This document shows positions 1-12,056 of a stretch of 64,000 nucleotides of DNA, piece by piece (the first letter of the stretch is position 1; each line of letters opens with the position of its first letter). The notes under the pieces were generated by a model, which saw nothing but the letters and a program-made list of their open reading frames with translations, was not told the origin of the DNA and did not search any database. This stretch comes from Glandiceps talaboti (lineage: Eukaryota; Hemichordata; Enteropneusta; Spengelidae). Location: positions 17,548,822 through 17,612,821 of the forward strand of contig NC_135570.1 in NCBI RefSeq assembly GCF_964340395.1, read 5' to 3'. The position numbers and the translations under genes were made by a program.

Positions 1-180
1 AATTAATGTGAATGAATGAATGGATGAATAACCGAATAATTAATTAATGTGAATGAATGAATAAATAAATGAATGAATGAATGAATAAATAAATGGATGA
101 ATGAATGAATGAATGAATAAATGGATGAATGGATGGATGGATTGATGGATGGAAGAGTGAATGAATGAATATGAAGGAAT
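1..180. repeat. (GAAT)n-type tetranucleotide microsatellite
   Basis: Imperfect runs of gaat/gaatg/ggat tetranucleotides fill the window start and probably continue beyond it. The open frame across it on the - strand is only a translation of the repeat. Confidence 0.9.
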
Positions 181-584
181 GAACAATTCCAATGGTGCAA
201 TGGCCATGTTTATTTCTTACAATTTTTGTTCCTAATTTGTAATCATCATTATTTTTTTAATATCAACCAAAGTTACGTTATTGTTTTGTTTCCAAATACA
301 TAAATTAGCTATGTTTGTAAGAATAATTAAAATACTAGTCAGTGCTTAATTACAAGTACGATGTACTTGCAATTTCCCTTCATTCGTGTAAAATATCAGA
401 GAAATGGATCGGAGCTGAATTCGAATGGTTTTTATTATCAGTCAGTCTTCAAGGAAATTGTCAATTTTTTTTGCCTGTGTTTAAAGTTGGTGATTATATC
501 ATTTCATCTAAAATCAAATTCCAACTAGATGAGAGCAATATGCGATTGAAACCAAATATCTGCAAAGAATTTCATGTTTTTCAC

Positions 585-690
585 ACATACACACACACGT
601 GCGCGCGCATGCATGCAAACACGCACGCACACACGCACATACACACACATACATACATACATACATACATACATACATACATACATACAC
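585..690. repeat. (CA)n / (ACAT)n compound microsatellite
   Basis: An alternating CA/CG tract runs into at least ten ACAT tetramers. The 149-codon open frame that crosses it gains its length from the repeat and is not taken as a gene. Confidence 0.9.
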
Positions 691-814
691 AATGGAACTA
701 TTTTATGAAATGCACAATCGATAAAACTACATTAATGTTGAGGAGGAACTTGCACGTCTCACTTCAGCTGCACATAAAATATAAACAGTAACATTGAAAG
801 CTCGGCAGAAGTTT

Positions 815-1250
815 AAAATTAACAAAAATAGCGCCAATGGTGTTGTAGGCTTGTAGCACAACTGTACAGTTTAAAAAATGTTTACTCACATGCTGATCCA
901 TGCTAGGTATAGGTGTTCACTTACTGAATGATTATCCAGTTTCCTATCCAAAACTGTTGTTATTTTTGCAATATACCAAACCATATCATTTAACTGTTGC
1001 AATGGGTGTGGTCATGTTGCGCGCTGCGAGACACATTTGCATACAATTTTTGGATGTTCGTTCACTTGTCTGTGAATTCCTGATGTTATCTTTGTGATAT
1101 ACATCATCATATGGCTGTTGCTATGGGTGTGGTCATGTTGCTAGGTATATTTGCATACATTTTTTGAATGCTTATTCATTTTTCTATTAATCCCAGTTGT
1201 TAAATGTATCTAATGTTGACCATCCTAGTTTGTGATTACTCTCCCTTGAA
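815..1250 (-). repeat. Dispersed repeat 'R', partial copy
   Basis: This copy starts with the family signature gccaatgg...tagcacaactgtacag and holds two diverged units containing 'gttgctatgggtgtggtc' and 'tttgcatacattttttgaat'. The same blocks occur at 36.5, 44.6-46.1 and 46.5 kb, so it is an interspersed element that usually carries about 115-bp internal tandem units. No coding capacity is seen. Its class is not established. Confidence 0.7.
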
Positions 1251-1372
1251 AAGCGTATTATTTTAAAAGTAATTTATACATTATTTTTAATTTTGTGCAC
1301 TTTGGCAAAAAATACTATTAAATTGTTGTTTTTTTTTAATTGCAGTGTTTAAAATTCATGGAATAGAAGTGG

Positions 1373-3524
1373 GGTGCGTGACTATGATTCGATATGAGAG
1401 ATGATATGATTCGTTTTTTTTGACGTAATTTCAAACCATGAATACGTTTCTAAAAAATCGACATTTAGAAATACATGTAATTTCGAAGTTGGTTTTTGGA
1501 AGTTGATATCAATTTTTGAACATTCGGTTTTTTTTAGACTCATCGAAAATCAAAACATGAACAGTGTTTCACTTTCTTCAGCTGTTTAGGGGGCACTTTT
1601 TATCGATACATTATTGCAACATTTGTGCCACTAGGCTCGAATCAAGACATTGCAGGGAAGCGGACGTCTTCGCAATATCCCGTCGATCATCGGGCATGAC
1701 GTGACACAACAAATCGATAGCCCCACTTTGAGTACGAGGTAAATCACACATTGGGTATAATAAACTATGTCAGAATAGTGGTTTAATAATATTTTTCATA
1801 AGTTTTAAAAGTTCTATGCTTGTGAAATAGTGTCTCCCTGTCAGACGACCGTTATGTATATTCTTCAACCAGCAGTGGATGCCGTGTCGACAATTTTACC
1901 AGCCGACACACTAGTGTCATTTTCAATTCTAAAATCTCCCCGTACATGTAGATGCGAATTCGCATCGCCATCTTCGTCGCTACTCAGCCTTATCAAGTCT
2001 AACACTACACACAGGTGTGTGCGAATTAGGATAAAAACTGAATACTAATTAGATGGCGAATGACCTAGTTTCAACCAATGGGTGAACGTATTGTAATAGA
2101 CTTTACACTCAATGTAGGCGTAACTAGTTTGACTGACATGTACAACTATAGATATCAACCTATCAGGAATCATTAAATCAAAGTCACTCCTCAAATTTTA
2201 GCGAACAATAATCTGTATCTAGCTAGATCTGTCAGTGTTTTTAAAAAGGGATAAACTGAGACGCATGCATGGGGAAAGAATGTACGACGCTAAGCTTATT
2301 AGATCTCATTAATTTGATCTTTCGCTACACTGTGTCAAGTCTATTGCCATGATGTGTTCCAAGCTCGCTCGTAGTACTAATAGGTCGATCGCACGAAAGT
2401 CCAGGGACACGGCAACTTTGTGTTCATAGTGGTCTGAGGTTTAACACAAACGTATAGTAATGACTATGTTACGTCGATTCACCAAAAAAGTGCTGGAAAG
2501 GGGTGGGTTTGTTGTGCTCATTAAGTATGAGAAAGGGCATTCTTTTCTAGGTTGGAATATTTTTTGAAAGACCTGCCCAAATTTAGGGGCATATTTTACT
2601 TAAATTTTGCTCACAAAATTCGTTGCATTCTCAAAATTTGCTTACAATTGTTATTATTTCATTATTCAAATAATCAATTGTTTTGATCAGGCCATAGCTA
2701 TTTCATCATACGAAGTGTCGTCTCAAGCATTACATAGATCAAGGGTCTTGAGCTCCGTAAGTTTTTGGGTGTGTGGAATGTCTAGAGTTTGGGTTTACCG
2801 TTTGGATTTGGAAGTCTCAACAGAGTCACCTGATTTCATTTTACACAGTCTAGTTGCGCAGCCCGCCCTCCCCACCGCCGTCTAGGTCACACAACACAAA
2901 TATATTTAAACTAATAACACCGTCGGTATGACATCACAAAAAATACATTTGCTTGAAAAAATAACGCCGACGATAACTCACTACCTAAAAACAATTCTTG
3001 TATTAATGTACAAAACAACTGTCACTGTATGGATGGATGGATGGCTGGTGTCAGTTAGTCATGCAATATGCGCTAGAAACGAGGTCCCACTCCAAACATT
3101 GATTACAAATTTACAATTTATTTGTACATTTAGGACGTCCACCATGTTATGTTCATATTCCGACTGTATTTGTTACTTGTTGTTTTCGCTTTCCTTTGAT
3201 CTTCGCATTGATATAATTGTTAGTCACAAACTGCAAACTTCAAAGAAAGTGCAGAGAGTACGAGTAAAAGGTGCCGGTGTCCCCTAACTTTCCAGTAAAA
3301 TGTTGAAAAGTGAAACGTTGTTTGCGGTTTGATTTTGATTGCATTTCAAAAGCGAATGTTCGAATTTCGATATCAGCACCCTAAACACCAAGTTCCAAAG
3401 TCACATGTAATTTCAAATGTTGATTTCTTAAACGCGTATTCATGGTTTGAAATTACGTCAAAAAACGAATCATATCATCTCTGGATAGATTAGGATTTCA
3501 CTTGGACGTCGTTAGTCACGCACC
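1373..3524. mobile_element. Non-autonomous DNA transposon with ~200-bp terminal inverted repeats
   Basis: The left arm (1373-1580) and right arm (3305-3524) are inverted copies. Both start GGTGCGTGACTA at the outer edge, then share 'agatgatatgattcg', 'gacgtaatttcaaaccatga', 'gaacattcg' and 'gtttcacttt' in the same order. The 1.7 kb interior has no convincing transposase frame. A clean target duplication is not visible: the flanks read tagaagtg and tacagaag. The superfamily is therefore not assigned. Confidence 0.75.
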
Positions 3525-3900
3525 TACAGAAGATTCGAAAAGCAATATGTTATTCACATTGTTATTCGACTTGGCAAATACCTTATCCGATTGGATCATG
3601 GACGAATCAAGTAAAGGTGAATTTATTTTGTCACTGCCTTAATTTTGACAAATTTCACACCCGGCTTTGTTTGCCAGTGCGCAGGTGACGACGGGGTAGT
3701 AATTCATTCATTCATCACCTGTTCACCATTCACTGACCAATCTATATAGGTCTACCGCTTGAAGTTATTTACTACAAACTAAATCATTGCATACTAATTA
3801 TGTAATTTAAAAGAGAATCATTTTGATTGGTCAATTTTCAAGTTGTAAAATTACATTGCCAACAACAACAACAAACCCTCAGTGACTCCAGTCACGAACA

Positions 3901-4063
3901 ATGGCGGTGTGCGAAAGCCGAAAGCTCCTCCAACTGATGTGGATTACTCTAATGTCCTGCCTCACCAGCGTATAGTGGATACATGGAGATGCCTTTGATG
4001 GAAGTGTTCCGACGGAAAGAAGAACCGAAGACTGTCGACTGGCCGGAGGTTGACAAGAATACG
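3901..4063 (+). pseudogene. Exon-like block, copy A (duplicated at 22062)
   Basis: The block ends in a good splice donor (ACG|GTAAGG at 4063/4064). One frame reads RKPKAPPTDVDYSNVLPHQR, then IVDTWRCL and a stop. The last third in another frame reads MEMPLMEVFRRKEEPKTVDW, then PEVDKNT up to the donor. Two good stretches in different frames suggest an old coding exon with a 1-base shift, or chance. A second copy at 22062-22214 keeps the first reading nearly intact (NPAPPTDVDYSDILPHQR) and the donor. I do not recognise the protein. It may be a host first exon carried along in a duplication. Confidence 0.4.
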
Positions 4064-4315
4064 GTAAGGTTAAAATTTATCGTTTAATATCGTTTAAAAT
4101 ACGTCGACGTCACAGCAAGTGGTATTAGTGGTAAAATATAAACAATTTGAGTTCGTTAATCAAACTACAGAGCAAACAATTATTGAATGCTGAATGGTAA
4201 CGCTGTAGAAAGAAGTGTATTTTTTGGGTTTGTAAATGATCTTTACAAGGCAGTAGTTTTTTGAAAGATTGTAACGTGAAAATTTGAAAAGAGTAATTGC
4301 TGTGAGGTTAAAGGT

Positions 4316-5665
4316 GATTCAAAATGCTCACATTCACTATCGCTAATTTGCTAGACGACATGTTTGTGAAATGCATTCTGGTTTTAAAACTTTTCAAAAG
4401 CGTCTGCAAACACCTTAAAATGACCCTTTTTCAGTCACTTCCCTTCGGATTTACTTCGAGAGTTCTCGGGTATTTCCGGTCCCACCTAGACCACGGGATT
4501 TTATGACGTCATAAGGGGTACACGTTAGCACTAAGACTATGACGAGCGTAGTCACTAGGTGAATAAAACTCAACAGCATTGTGAAAAAATACATTGCTAA
4601 TGGTTGTAACAGACATCAGTAAACAAAAACTACACTCTACATGTCTTATTAACCAACATTTACCGATATTTACTCACACTTTCTCACTAATTGGCAGTGT
4701 CTGTGGGTATAAATGCTAAAATATTATGGCAAAATAAATCAAAACGGCTCGACTAGACTAGTTATATATAAACACTTGTAATGTCGCGTGTTTCACATTC
4801 ATTGACTTTTATTTATCTGATTTTTTATTATTTGCCGACAAGAAGCATTACGACACCGTCGTGACATTTTGACGGCATACCCGGGCCAAGGACGGCATAT
4901 TTTAGCCCAATCGTACTCGCGTCGCCTTTTGAAGAGTGCATTTAAAAACAACGTAAACATATTTCATCTCGAATAAATACTAGCTATTAGAATACCAATG
5001 GGAAACTTCAAAAAGGCGTATCGGGACATGTGCCACAATATATTTGTTGGTCCCATAATACACTAATTGAATCGATTTGCTCCGAGCATATGGAAGCACG
5101 CTCCGAGTCATTGCATCATGTAAATGGAACGGTGACCGACCTAATTTTGTTGTCCATATATAAAATGAGAGTGACCTGTAAATTTTTCACAGTTTTCGTT
5201 GTGGTCTTGTATTGTCACATGTTTGGCTTGTGAACTCAAGTTTACATCTATTATTGTCTTGGGCGTAATACTCTAGTCCGAGTCTGAAACCCATATAATT
5301 TATAAAACCTAAGATACTCGGACTGAACAGAGGTAGGTCTCATCGACTTGTTGGGGACTCGAATTATTGCTTGTTTTTATCACGGTGATTATTATATATC
5401 GGTAGAGGGGTAGTGTTGTCAAGTTTTGTGCAGTCACCGCGGCCGCGGCAGTAGTGTTCCATCTCCACCAGTATCATCTAGAATACATGGTTATGGATAC
5501 CAACAGAATAAAGCAGAATCAATGTAGAATCCATGTAGTATAAAGAGACCCGGAATACTGTGGTAGAATACACAGTGAATTCTGTATCGGGAGTCTGGTT
5601 TGGCTTGGAGCTGTAGATTTACAAGTATTTAGTGGAATACACTATATGAATTCCTGTGGATTCTA
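4316..5665 (+). repeat. Arm A of a large inverted duplication (partner 20400-21960)
   Basis: From 4320 the sequence is repeated in reverse orientation down from 21960, with only scattered mismatches to about 4990/21290 (for example gctaatttgctagacgacat and cctagaccacgggatttta). The similarity resumes weakly at 5450-5660 against 20530-20740, both rich in 'ccatgtagaataaag'-like text. It is probably a dispersed element of about 1.4 kb. The 60-codon open frames in both arms are the same translated repeat. Confidence 0.75.
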
Positions 5666-5669
5666 CAGC

Positions 5670-7240
5670 TTTTGTTCTCATAGGTACACAAGTCACAATG
5701 ACGCTCCAGGCACACATCAAGTGCAGCAAACTAGGTGTCTATTGTGTAAATGTATTGGTGCTTTTGTGAAACATGGCAATTTCTGCAAACTGTAAGATAC
5801 GAGTGTGTCGTATTGTTCAACCCTGTGAGTGCTGGCAAATAGCTTTACAAGAATGTCGTATTTGACAGACTAATATGGTATATTTGACAGGGTTCATTTG
5901 CCTTTTAAAAAACTATGACGCTAGCGTACATTGCATTCTATTTCTAATCATGGAGGTAAAAGTCTACGTAGACATCGACGGTAGAGGGTATCCCCCACTA
6001 CTATACTGGCAAACCCTTACTATGTTTTGATAGAGGGACTGTGTATGTAGGTAGAAACTCAACCCTTCCTATTTTCATGTGAAAACATAGACGGTACTTT
6101 TTGGGGAACCTGGGCATGAATACTAGTAGATACTGATTGGTTCTATCACGGTGGCACTTTTATAGAATGTATAGTTCTGCATGATGAATGACAGTATGGG
6201 GTTTATGAAGTATCAATACATGTTTGACTCTACAAAGTGCAACAGTGAAAGAAGCGTGAATAGACCTACACAAAGTTCAGAGTGCCAGCTGGTCAGAAAG
6301 TCATCATGACAACTGTATGTGACAACTCTTTTGTAAAGATAGAAGTAGCCAACCTACAACAGCGACGAGACAGTAACATGCATATGATCCATATTTCAAT
6401 AAACTTACTGGCGATATTATCACGAAACAGTAGACATGGGATTATTTCATTGTAAAGTACTTGTAACTTGTCATTGGATTTAATTGTGTAGTTCACAGAG
6501 TTTAAATTTCAGAGAACTATAAGAAAATCTGAGATTCAACCTTACTTCACCACGACACATTCACTGTACGAGAAACACGTATCTTGCGATTCGAAGATAC
6601 GTAAAAGGACAGGGGAGAGTTTTGTTCTACTCTGTCTACTTTTTTGCAAAGCCCTGCATGCGCATCCTACGGCACAGTTTTATGTATTTTATGTATTTTT
6701 CTTCTACGCATACAAAAACATGTAGTATTATTTACTGGTTACAGTCAAAATAAACAAGTTAATCAGCCAGTGTGGAAGATTTGGCGGACTTTATTGTAAC
6801 CATAGACAATAGAGAGAGATCGTTGTCTATATATGTTGTAACATAACGGTTTTACAAATGACGAAAAATAAAATGACCCAATTACGGATTACATAAACAA
6901 CCCTTGCCCATCCTCTTGGACATAAAGCGAAATTATTGTCCCTTTTCTACATAATATTGCATGATAAAGACAAGATAAATACACTATGTGTTTTATATAT
7001 TATGTTGAGTCTTTATATGAAATTTTGATTTCTGTGGTGACTTTTTACATTCTCAAGCATATTGCTGATTTTTACCCAAAACGGTGTTAATATAGTCATC
7101 TTTTCGACTGTAAATGAAACTTGGGTACATAAACTAAAAAAATATAAAAAAGTTCCTCCGGATTTTTTATTTTGTCTCTCAATGTCATGTAATAATCATC
7201 AGGATTTGTATTTTTGTATTTTTTGCATAAAGTAAAGTTT
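5670..7240. other. Unique intergenic DNA, nothing recognised
   Basis: AT-rich sequence without a supported gene, RNA or repeat. The only open frames are short and lack splice or family support. Confidence 0.5.
7166..7173 (-). promoter_or_regulatory. Poly(A) signal for the 7252-7525 exon
   Basis: On the - strand an AATAAA lies about 80 bases after the stop codon at 7252, within aaaataaaaaat. Position and sequence fit a cleavage/polyadenylation signal for the upstream terminal exon. Confidence 0.45.
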
Positions 7241-7251
7241 TTCACACTTTT

Positions 7252-7525
7252 TCATTTTTTATAATCCGGAGGTCGAACCATTTTTCGGCATAGTGTCTCC
7301 GAGTATTGTCTACAAATTTGAGACACCAGGGACGCTCCGACACCAGTGTTGAACATCTTTTCAGCTTCACAAAAACTCTCAAATTCGACAGACACTTCAA
7401 CAGCTGTTTCCTTTGACCATGGAAGTACAACCCCAATTTGACCTATCACCGGCCTGGAAACGCAACAAATTCTTTTGTCCCTATCTTCTATCGGGTAAAT
7501 AAACCATTCACACCTTTTCCAAAAG
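7252..7525 (-). CDS. 3'-terminal exon of an unrecognised Cys-rich protein
   Basis: Reading the - strand, a pyrimidine tract and CAG (ttttttacttcttcag) end at 7526. An open frame then runs 90 codons to TGA at 7252. The exon enters with one base of a split codon. The product starts FWKRCEWFIYPIEDRDKRIC and ends RKMVRPPDYKK. It has six Cys, alternating charged and hydrophobic residues, no membrane segment and no low complexity, which looks like real protein. An AATAAA follows about 80 bases downstream. I do not recognise the family and found no certain upstream exon; candidates may lie at 9.5-9.85 kb. A 25-base piece of the exon (gcgtttccag.ccggtgatag) recurs in opposite orientation at 7780-7804. 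It could be a host gene end or a decayed transposon gene. Confidence 0.5.
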
Positions 7526-7779
7526 CTGAAGAAGTAAAAAATTTGTCATGCATGTAATTTACCTCATTATAGTTATCTGAGATTTTACATACTATTACCG
7601 TCGACAATTTCAGAAAACGCTGAGTTTACCATTTAAATACAACGTGTTTACGAAATAAGGGCCGAACAACTATTTTACAAAATAATTGTGAAACAAACAT
7701 AATCAAACAAATTCCAAAAAATTGTCCGAAGTCCGAACGAGCTGTAGATCTCGACGCTCGGCTATTACTCCTTAACAAT

Positions 7780-7804
7780 AGGCGTTTCCAGACCGGTGAT
7801 AGAG
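7780..7804. repeat. Short inverted copy of part of the 7.25-7.5 kb exon
   Basis: The sequence aataggcgtttccagaccgg and following gtgatag matches, in opposite orientation, 7442-7465. The two sites are about 330 bases apart, so a small inverted duplication or the two ends of a small element are possible. Confidence 0.5.
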
Positions 7805-7809
7805 GGACT

Positions 7810-9516
7810 GTGAATTAAGCTTGCAATTTGGCTGTGTATAGCTCCTTTGCTACAAACACGGAGAAAATGTGGTATTTAGGGAGGGTCATGGAACGTGATG
7901 ACAGGAGATACTCTGTCAACAGAGAGAAACGTGTTTGTTTCCCGCAATAAAGGTGTCATCGCATTAATTAGTCCTCAATGGGGTGGAGACTGTGGATAAT
8001 CCTTTAATTAACGAACAAGCGTACCCTTCTCCAAATGGGCCACGTTCTGACTCAGATCATGTGTGTTTCGTTTGAAGACACATATAAAACAAATTGAACC
8101 TTTTACTGAATTTTCAACATCAGGACACTATACGACACCAAAATGTTATACAAATTGTACATGAATGTTACAAAACTATTACGGTACTTGACGAACTCAC
8201 GTGAATTATTATCTTCCAGTCTAGGACAGACTAGTCCTGCTTGCATACAGAGCTGCAGAGTTAGTCGTCCTTTCTTTCTCGGTGTTGAGTGGAACGCGTG
8301 CCGTCTGCCAGCAGGACTGGGGCCTGGACTGGGGATAGCCATTCCACGACTCATTTACTGACGGCGTTATGATACTTTTACGGAAGAAGATAACTTTTAA
8401 AGCCGAGTCTCCTGCCACGCGCGTGGTAGCACTACGTGTTGCTGCTGCCAAACGGCGTCCATTACATTGCGTTTTTGTGTAAAGCTCACGTTCTTGTTAC
8501 CGCTGAAATTGATTGCTAAAACGCAACCAACCCTCGAAATTATAAAATTTACGTGTGGTAGTTCTTTTTTTCTTTTCTTTTTTTACACCACTCAAGACTT
8601 CCGTTGCAAAAGTAACGTAATCCATCACGTTAAAATTACTAAGTATGTCCTTATGCTACACACGCTACGGCACACAATCCATTTGCAACGGATCGAAAAC
8701 TGAAGTGTTTTGCGTTAGTAACATTTATTATTGTGAAGGACACATAAAATGCATGTAGTTTTTGTGGTGTTGTGTGTCTTTGCTTGTTATCCCCAGTTAT
8801 GTATACATGTAGTGATCCCGGGTAGTGATATGGCCTCGAGGTAGTCGGACATTTGACAACAAGACTAGCCGAGGTCGAAAAATACGAACACTCGATGCAT
8901 GCAGTGTGTGTGTGTGTGTGTATCGGCCAGTGTCAGTTTCCCGGGTACGAAGAATGTTAATCAAAATACGGTCGTCGGGAACTAGACTACTCCGAAGTTC
9001 ACGATCCTGGGTTCACAATGGCCGAAGGGATCCGTGATAAGCCGATCGATCGTTCGGATGTGGTTTCCAAAATGTATGTGACCTTCATCTAATTTATTAT
9101 AATAATAAAATATACTATGTGAATAGGACATTGTCAAAATCCACCATCGCGTTACAGTTCATGTCATTTTTTCCTTCAAATTTATTGGTGGAAAAAATAA
9201 AATATTTTCAAAAATCTTTCAACAAAATGTTGCAACACCCAATGTAGCGTCATAATTTAAAGCAAAAAAAAAATGATCAAAATTCACCCACGAACGTGCA
9301 TCTCATCTTTAAATGGCTGTCCTGTTTACGTTTTGCAAAAGTCACCTTTCTGTAAGAAAGATATATTCGACCTTTTTTCAGCACGCATGACATTGCATTT
9401 AATTGGGTATAGGTTCCTATGTCCGGGTTTTATCATGGTAAGTTCTCTTTCAACGTTTTGGGGTTCTCGTCCCCTTTCGGCACATTTCCGGCAGTCAAAT
9501 TTGGCTTCAAGGTTTT
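7810..9516. other. Intergenic DNA, no supported gene
   Basis: Contains a locally GC-richer patch at 8230-8460 with overlapping open frames on both strands, but none has matching splice signals or a recognisable motif. A short (GT)n lies at 8904-8921. Confidence 0.4.
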
Positions 9517-9661
9517 TCAATCTTTCTTCTTGTACAAGATCGTCAGTAAAGTTCTGCCATTGACTTTAATAGTCACATACAGAGTTAGTCGTCCTTTTCC
9601 ATCTCCGTCCTGTGAAGAGTCAGTCGTGAAATCTGTGTATATTACAAATACTGGTATTAAA
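9517..9661 (-). CDS. Candidate exon of an unrecognised gene
   Basis: On the - strand a possible acceptor (aaatctttag) precedes a 47-codon frame, LIPVFVIYTDFTTDSSQDGD then GKGRLTLYVTIKVNGRTLLT then ILYKKKD and stop. Composition looks protein-like. A good donor (GTATGT, at 9580-9575) lies inside, so the real exon could end at 9581 and the remainder be intron. A second acceptor-like ttcacag is also present. No family is recognised. It may belong with the 7.25-7.5 kb exon on the same strand, but phases cannot be tied together. Confidence 0.25.
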
Positions 9662-9859
9662 CTAAAGATTTACTGCACCCTGGGGTTTCAGATGACCAAA
9701 TATTCCCGAAATCAAACGTTCAACCATGTGACTGTGTCTGTATGTAACAGAGAGATTTGTCGCCTCATTCACATGACAATAAAAGGGTACAAGTTTGAGA
9801 CCCAGGGATGTAAGGGGTTGTGTCATTTTAAAACCGACGCATGACAAACGCAATTCCTT

Positions 9860-12000
9860 CGTTTAATTTTAGTGTAAAACCCCTCCCTCTCAAAACGAAA
9901 CTTCTTAATGTGATATGTATGGCTGCTTCATGTATCCATGGACACTATCACTAATACACATCCAACATAATTTGAACTGAAAATTGCATTTATCACATAT
10001 AATGTATTTCACTCTTCAAGTTGTTAAGTCGTTTTTTATTCGCACGTTTTCGTAATTTATACCTCAGACCACTCTTATAGTGGTCTGAGTTTATACACGT
10101 TGATTTTGACCACCGCACTAAATGACATGAGAGTGGGGGACGTGTTAAGGGCGGCTTTCAAATGTTTCAACCATGATTTGAAAACATGGATAAATCTGTT
10201 TGGAATTATTTGTCTATTACTGAAAACTTGATTTATTTTAGACGATGAACCTTAGATTTGATAGAAGGACTGAATCAACATAAGTCGGTCCATTAACTTC
10301 TTGAGAATGCCGAAATAAACCGTCGCAATTCGCGATTTTAGTCCAAGTTTAGAGGTCACGCCAAACAGGTTACATCAGTAATTCACTATCTACATTTGTA
10401 GTCATTTCACGTTATACCAGGTAGCTAACTTCGAACTTTCCGGTAAGTGCGTTTTGGCGACGTCCTTTCGACAGAGTCTATTCAAATCAATTATCATGAA
10501 GGGCCTACACAAGTGAACGATAGACTCACATCGACTTCCTGAATTTTCGTTTACAATATCATGTTGTCTATTTGCGTATAATGAATCTCATGTCTAAACA
10601 GTGAACCTAGAATTTGGCATCAGGTAATCCTCAAAGCTATGTCCAATGTTTTAAACCCGCAAGTACAAGAAAACGATGTAAAGTCTCCCTTATTAAAGTA
10701 TATCGCCGGGGGGGGGGGGCAACTTCCATAGACGGCAATACAGAGAGGGTCCGCGCGAAAGGAGTGTGTTTTTATGCTGGTTGGTATCAGAACGGTTATA
10801 CTTTTGATGAGGTGGTGGTATTAGAAAGGGTCAGGCGAATCAAAACTGCGGCAGTCAATAATCTTTAATTTTATCCAATGTTTGTAGTAAATAAAGCGAT
10901 AATTTTTAAGCATTACTTAAATTTCATCCACAAAAATAAAGCTATTTACAGGTCAGTGATGTGTTGCACGTACGCTCAACACAGTCGGTGCATTCTGTGT
11001 CGGAAAAAATCGATATTCTTTTCACAAAACTTTGCAACATTGTATAATCAATCAATATTGTAGCTGTCAATCAAATATTGCTGCCTAAACGCACACTCTG
11101 GCGCTTCGCGGAATACCGTACAAATTCGACGCGTTCTGGACCGTAGTGCTAGCTAGTCAATTTCTCAGACGGCAATTACTTCCAGACAGTATACCAACAT
11201 GAGCGACACGTCGTGTAATTTAAGACAACACTAACTGACAGAAAACATGTTCATTTGTGGCAAAAGCGCAATATGTCAAAGAAATTCACTTATCCATTGC
11301 TTGAAAAGTGACTCTTGCAAATGTTTATCGAGGCTGTAAGAAATTGGGGACTATCTACATCTAGATGGGACACACGTCGCTGTCACCATTTTCCGTCAAC
11401 ACGGTACTGAGGTGCATGGCTGAATGTAGTGCATATGTCGGAATGTGTGCAAATGTGTTTTAAGGGTAATCGTTGTTCTTACGAAACTATTCTCCATTGA
11501 CTTCTGTAGGGGTCGTCTTAAATATATCAAACAGTTTTTCAACAATTGGATACGGTGTTAAAAAATCATCATTTCTAAAAAAAAAACTACTTGCAAAGTA
11601 ACGCCAAGTATGGGAAACTTTAGTTATTACAAGGGGGGGGGGTGTCCACATTTTAAAAATCTATCAGGGGTGGGGTGGGGTGGCATGCATATTTTATTGT
11701 AAAAAAATAAATTTACGAGGGCCTCAAGTCATTTGACTATTTTGATAAAACTTTACAGTCACGATAGATCGGCCTCGCTAAATCTTGCGTTGGTATGTAC
11801 CAAAGTACAAAAAGTGAGAAACGCTGACATTAATAAATATTCGTGTGTGTTCAGCATGCGCAGTGTCGATGCGCAGCTAAGTTGCTGTGAAACGTTGCAA
11901 TGCGTCTCTGTTATTGGTTAAAAAGTGTTAAGGTCAGAGTTTAAAATTTGCATAATCTCATTGCGCATGCGGTAGTAGTACAGTCAAATCAAGCACTCAA
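9860..12000. other. Upstream intergenic region of the C14orf93-like gene
   Basis: No supported gene. Contains a G10 run near 10708, a G-tract patch at 11632-11690 resembling the subterminal G-tracts of the Harbinger-like elements, and presumably the promoter and any 5' untranslated exon of the gene starting at 12057. No TATA box can be defended. Confidence 0.4.
10063..10089. repeat. Perfect 11-bp stem hairpin
   Basis: CTCAGACCACT, loop CTTAT, AGTGGTCTGAG. It is isolated, with no T-run or gene end that would give it a clear role. Confidence 0.6.
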
Positions 12001-12056
12001 ATCAGCTGGTGCAAGATTTGTATAGTCTCCGAAGGTTTTTGCCAGAATTTGTCGTT

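Noticed and set aside
342-791. 149-codon + strand open frame
   Set aside because: Almost half is translated CA/ACAT microsatellite; no family features.
10614-10868. 84-codon + strand frame
   Set aside because: Depends on a non-ATG start and a G10 run that is length-variable.
12009-12056. Earlier GTG start for the C14orf93-like protein
   Set aside because: Animal genes start at ATG; the first in-frame ATG is 12057.
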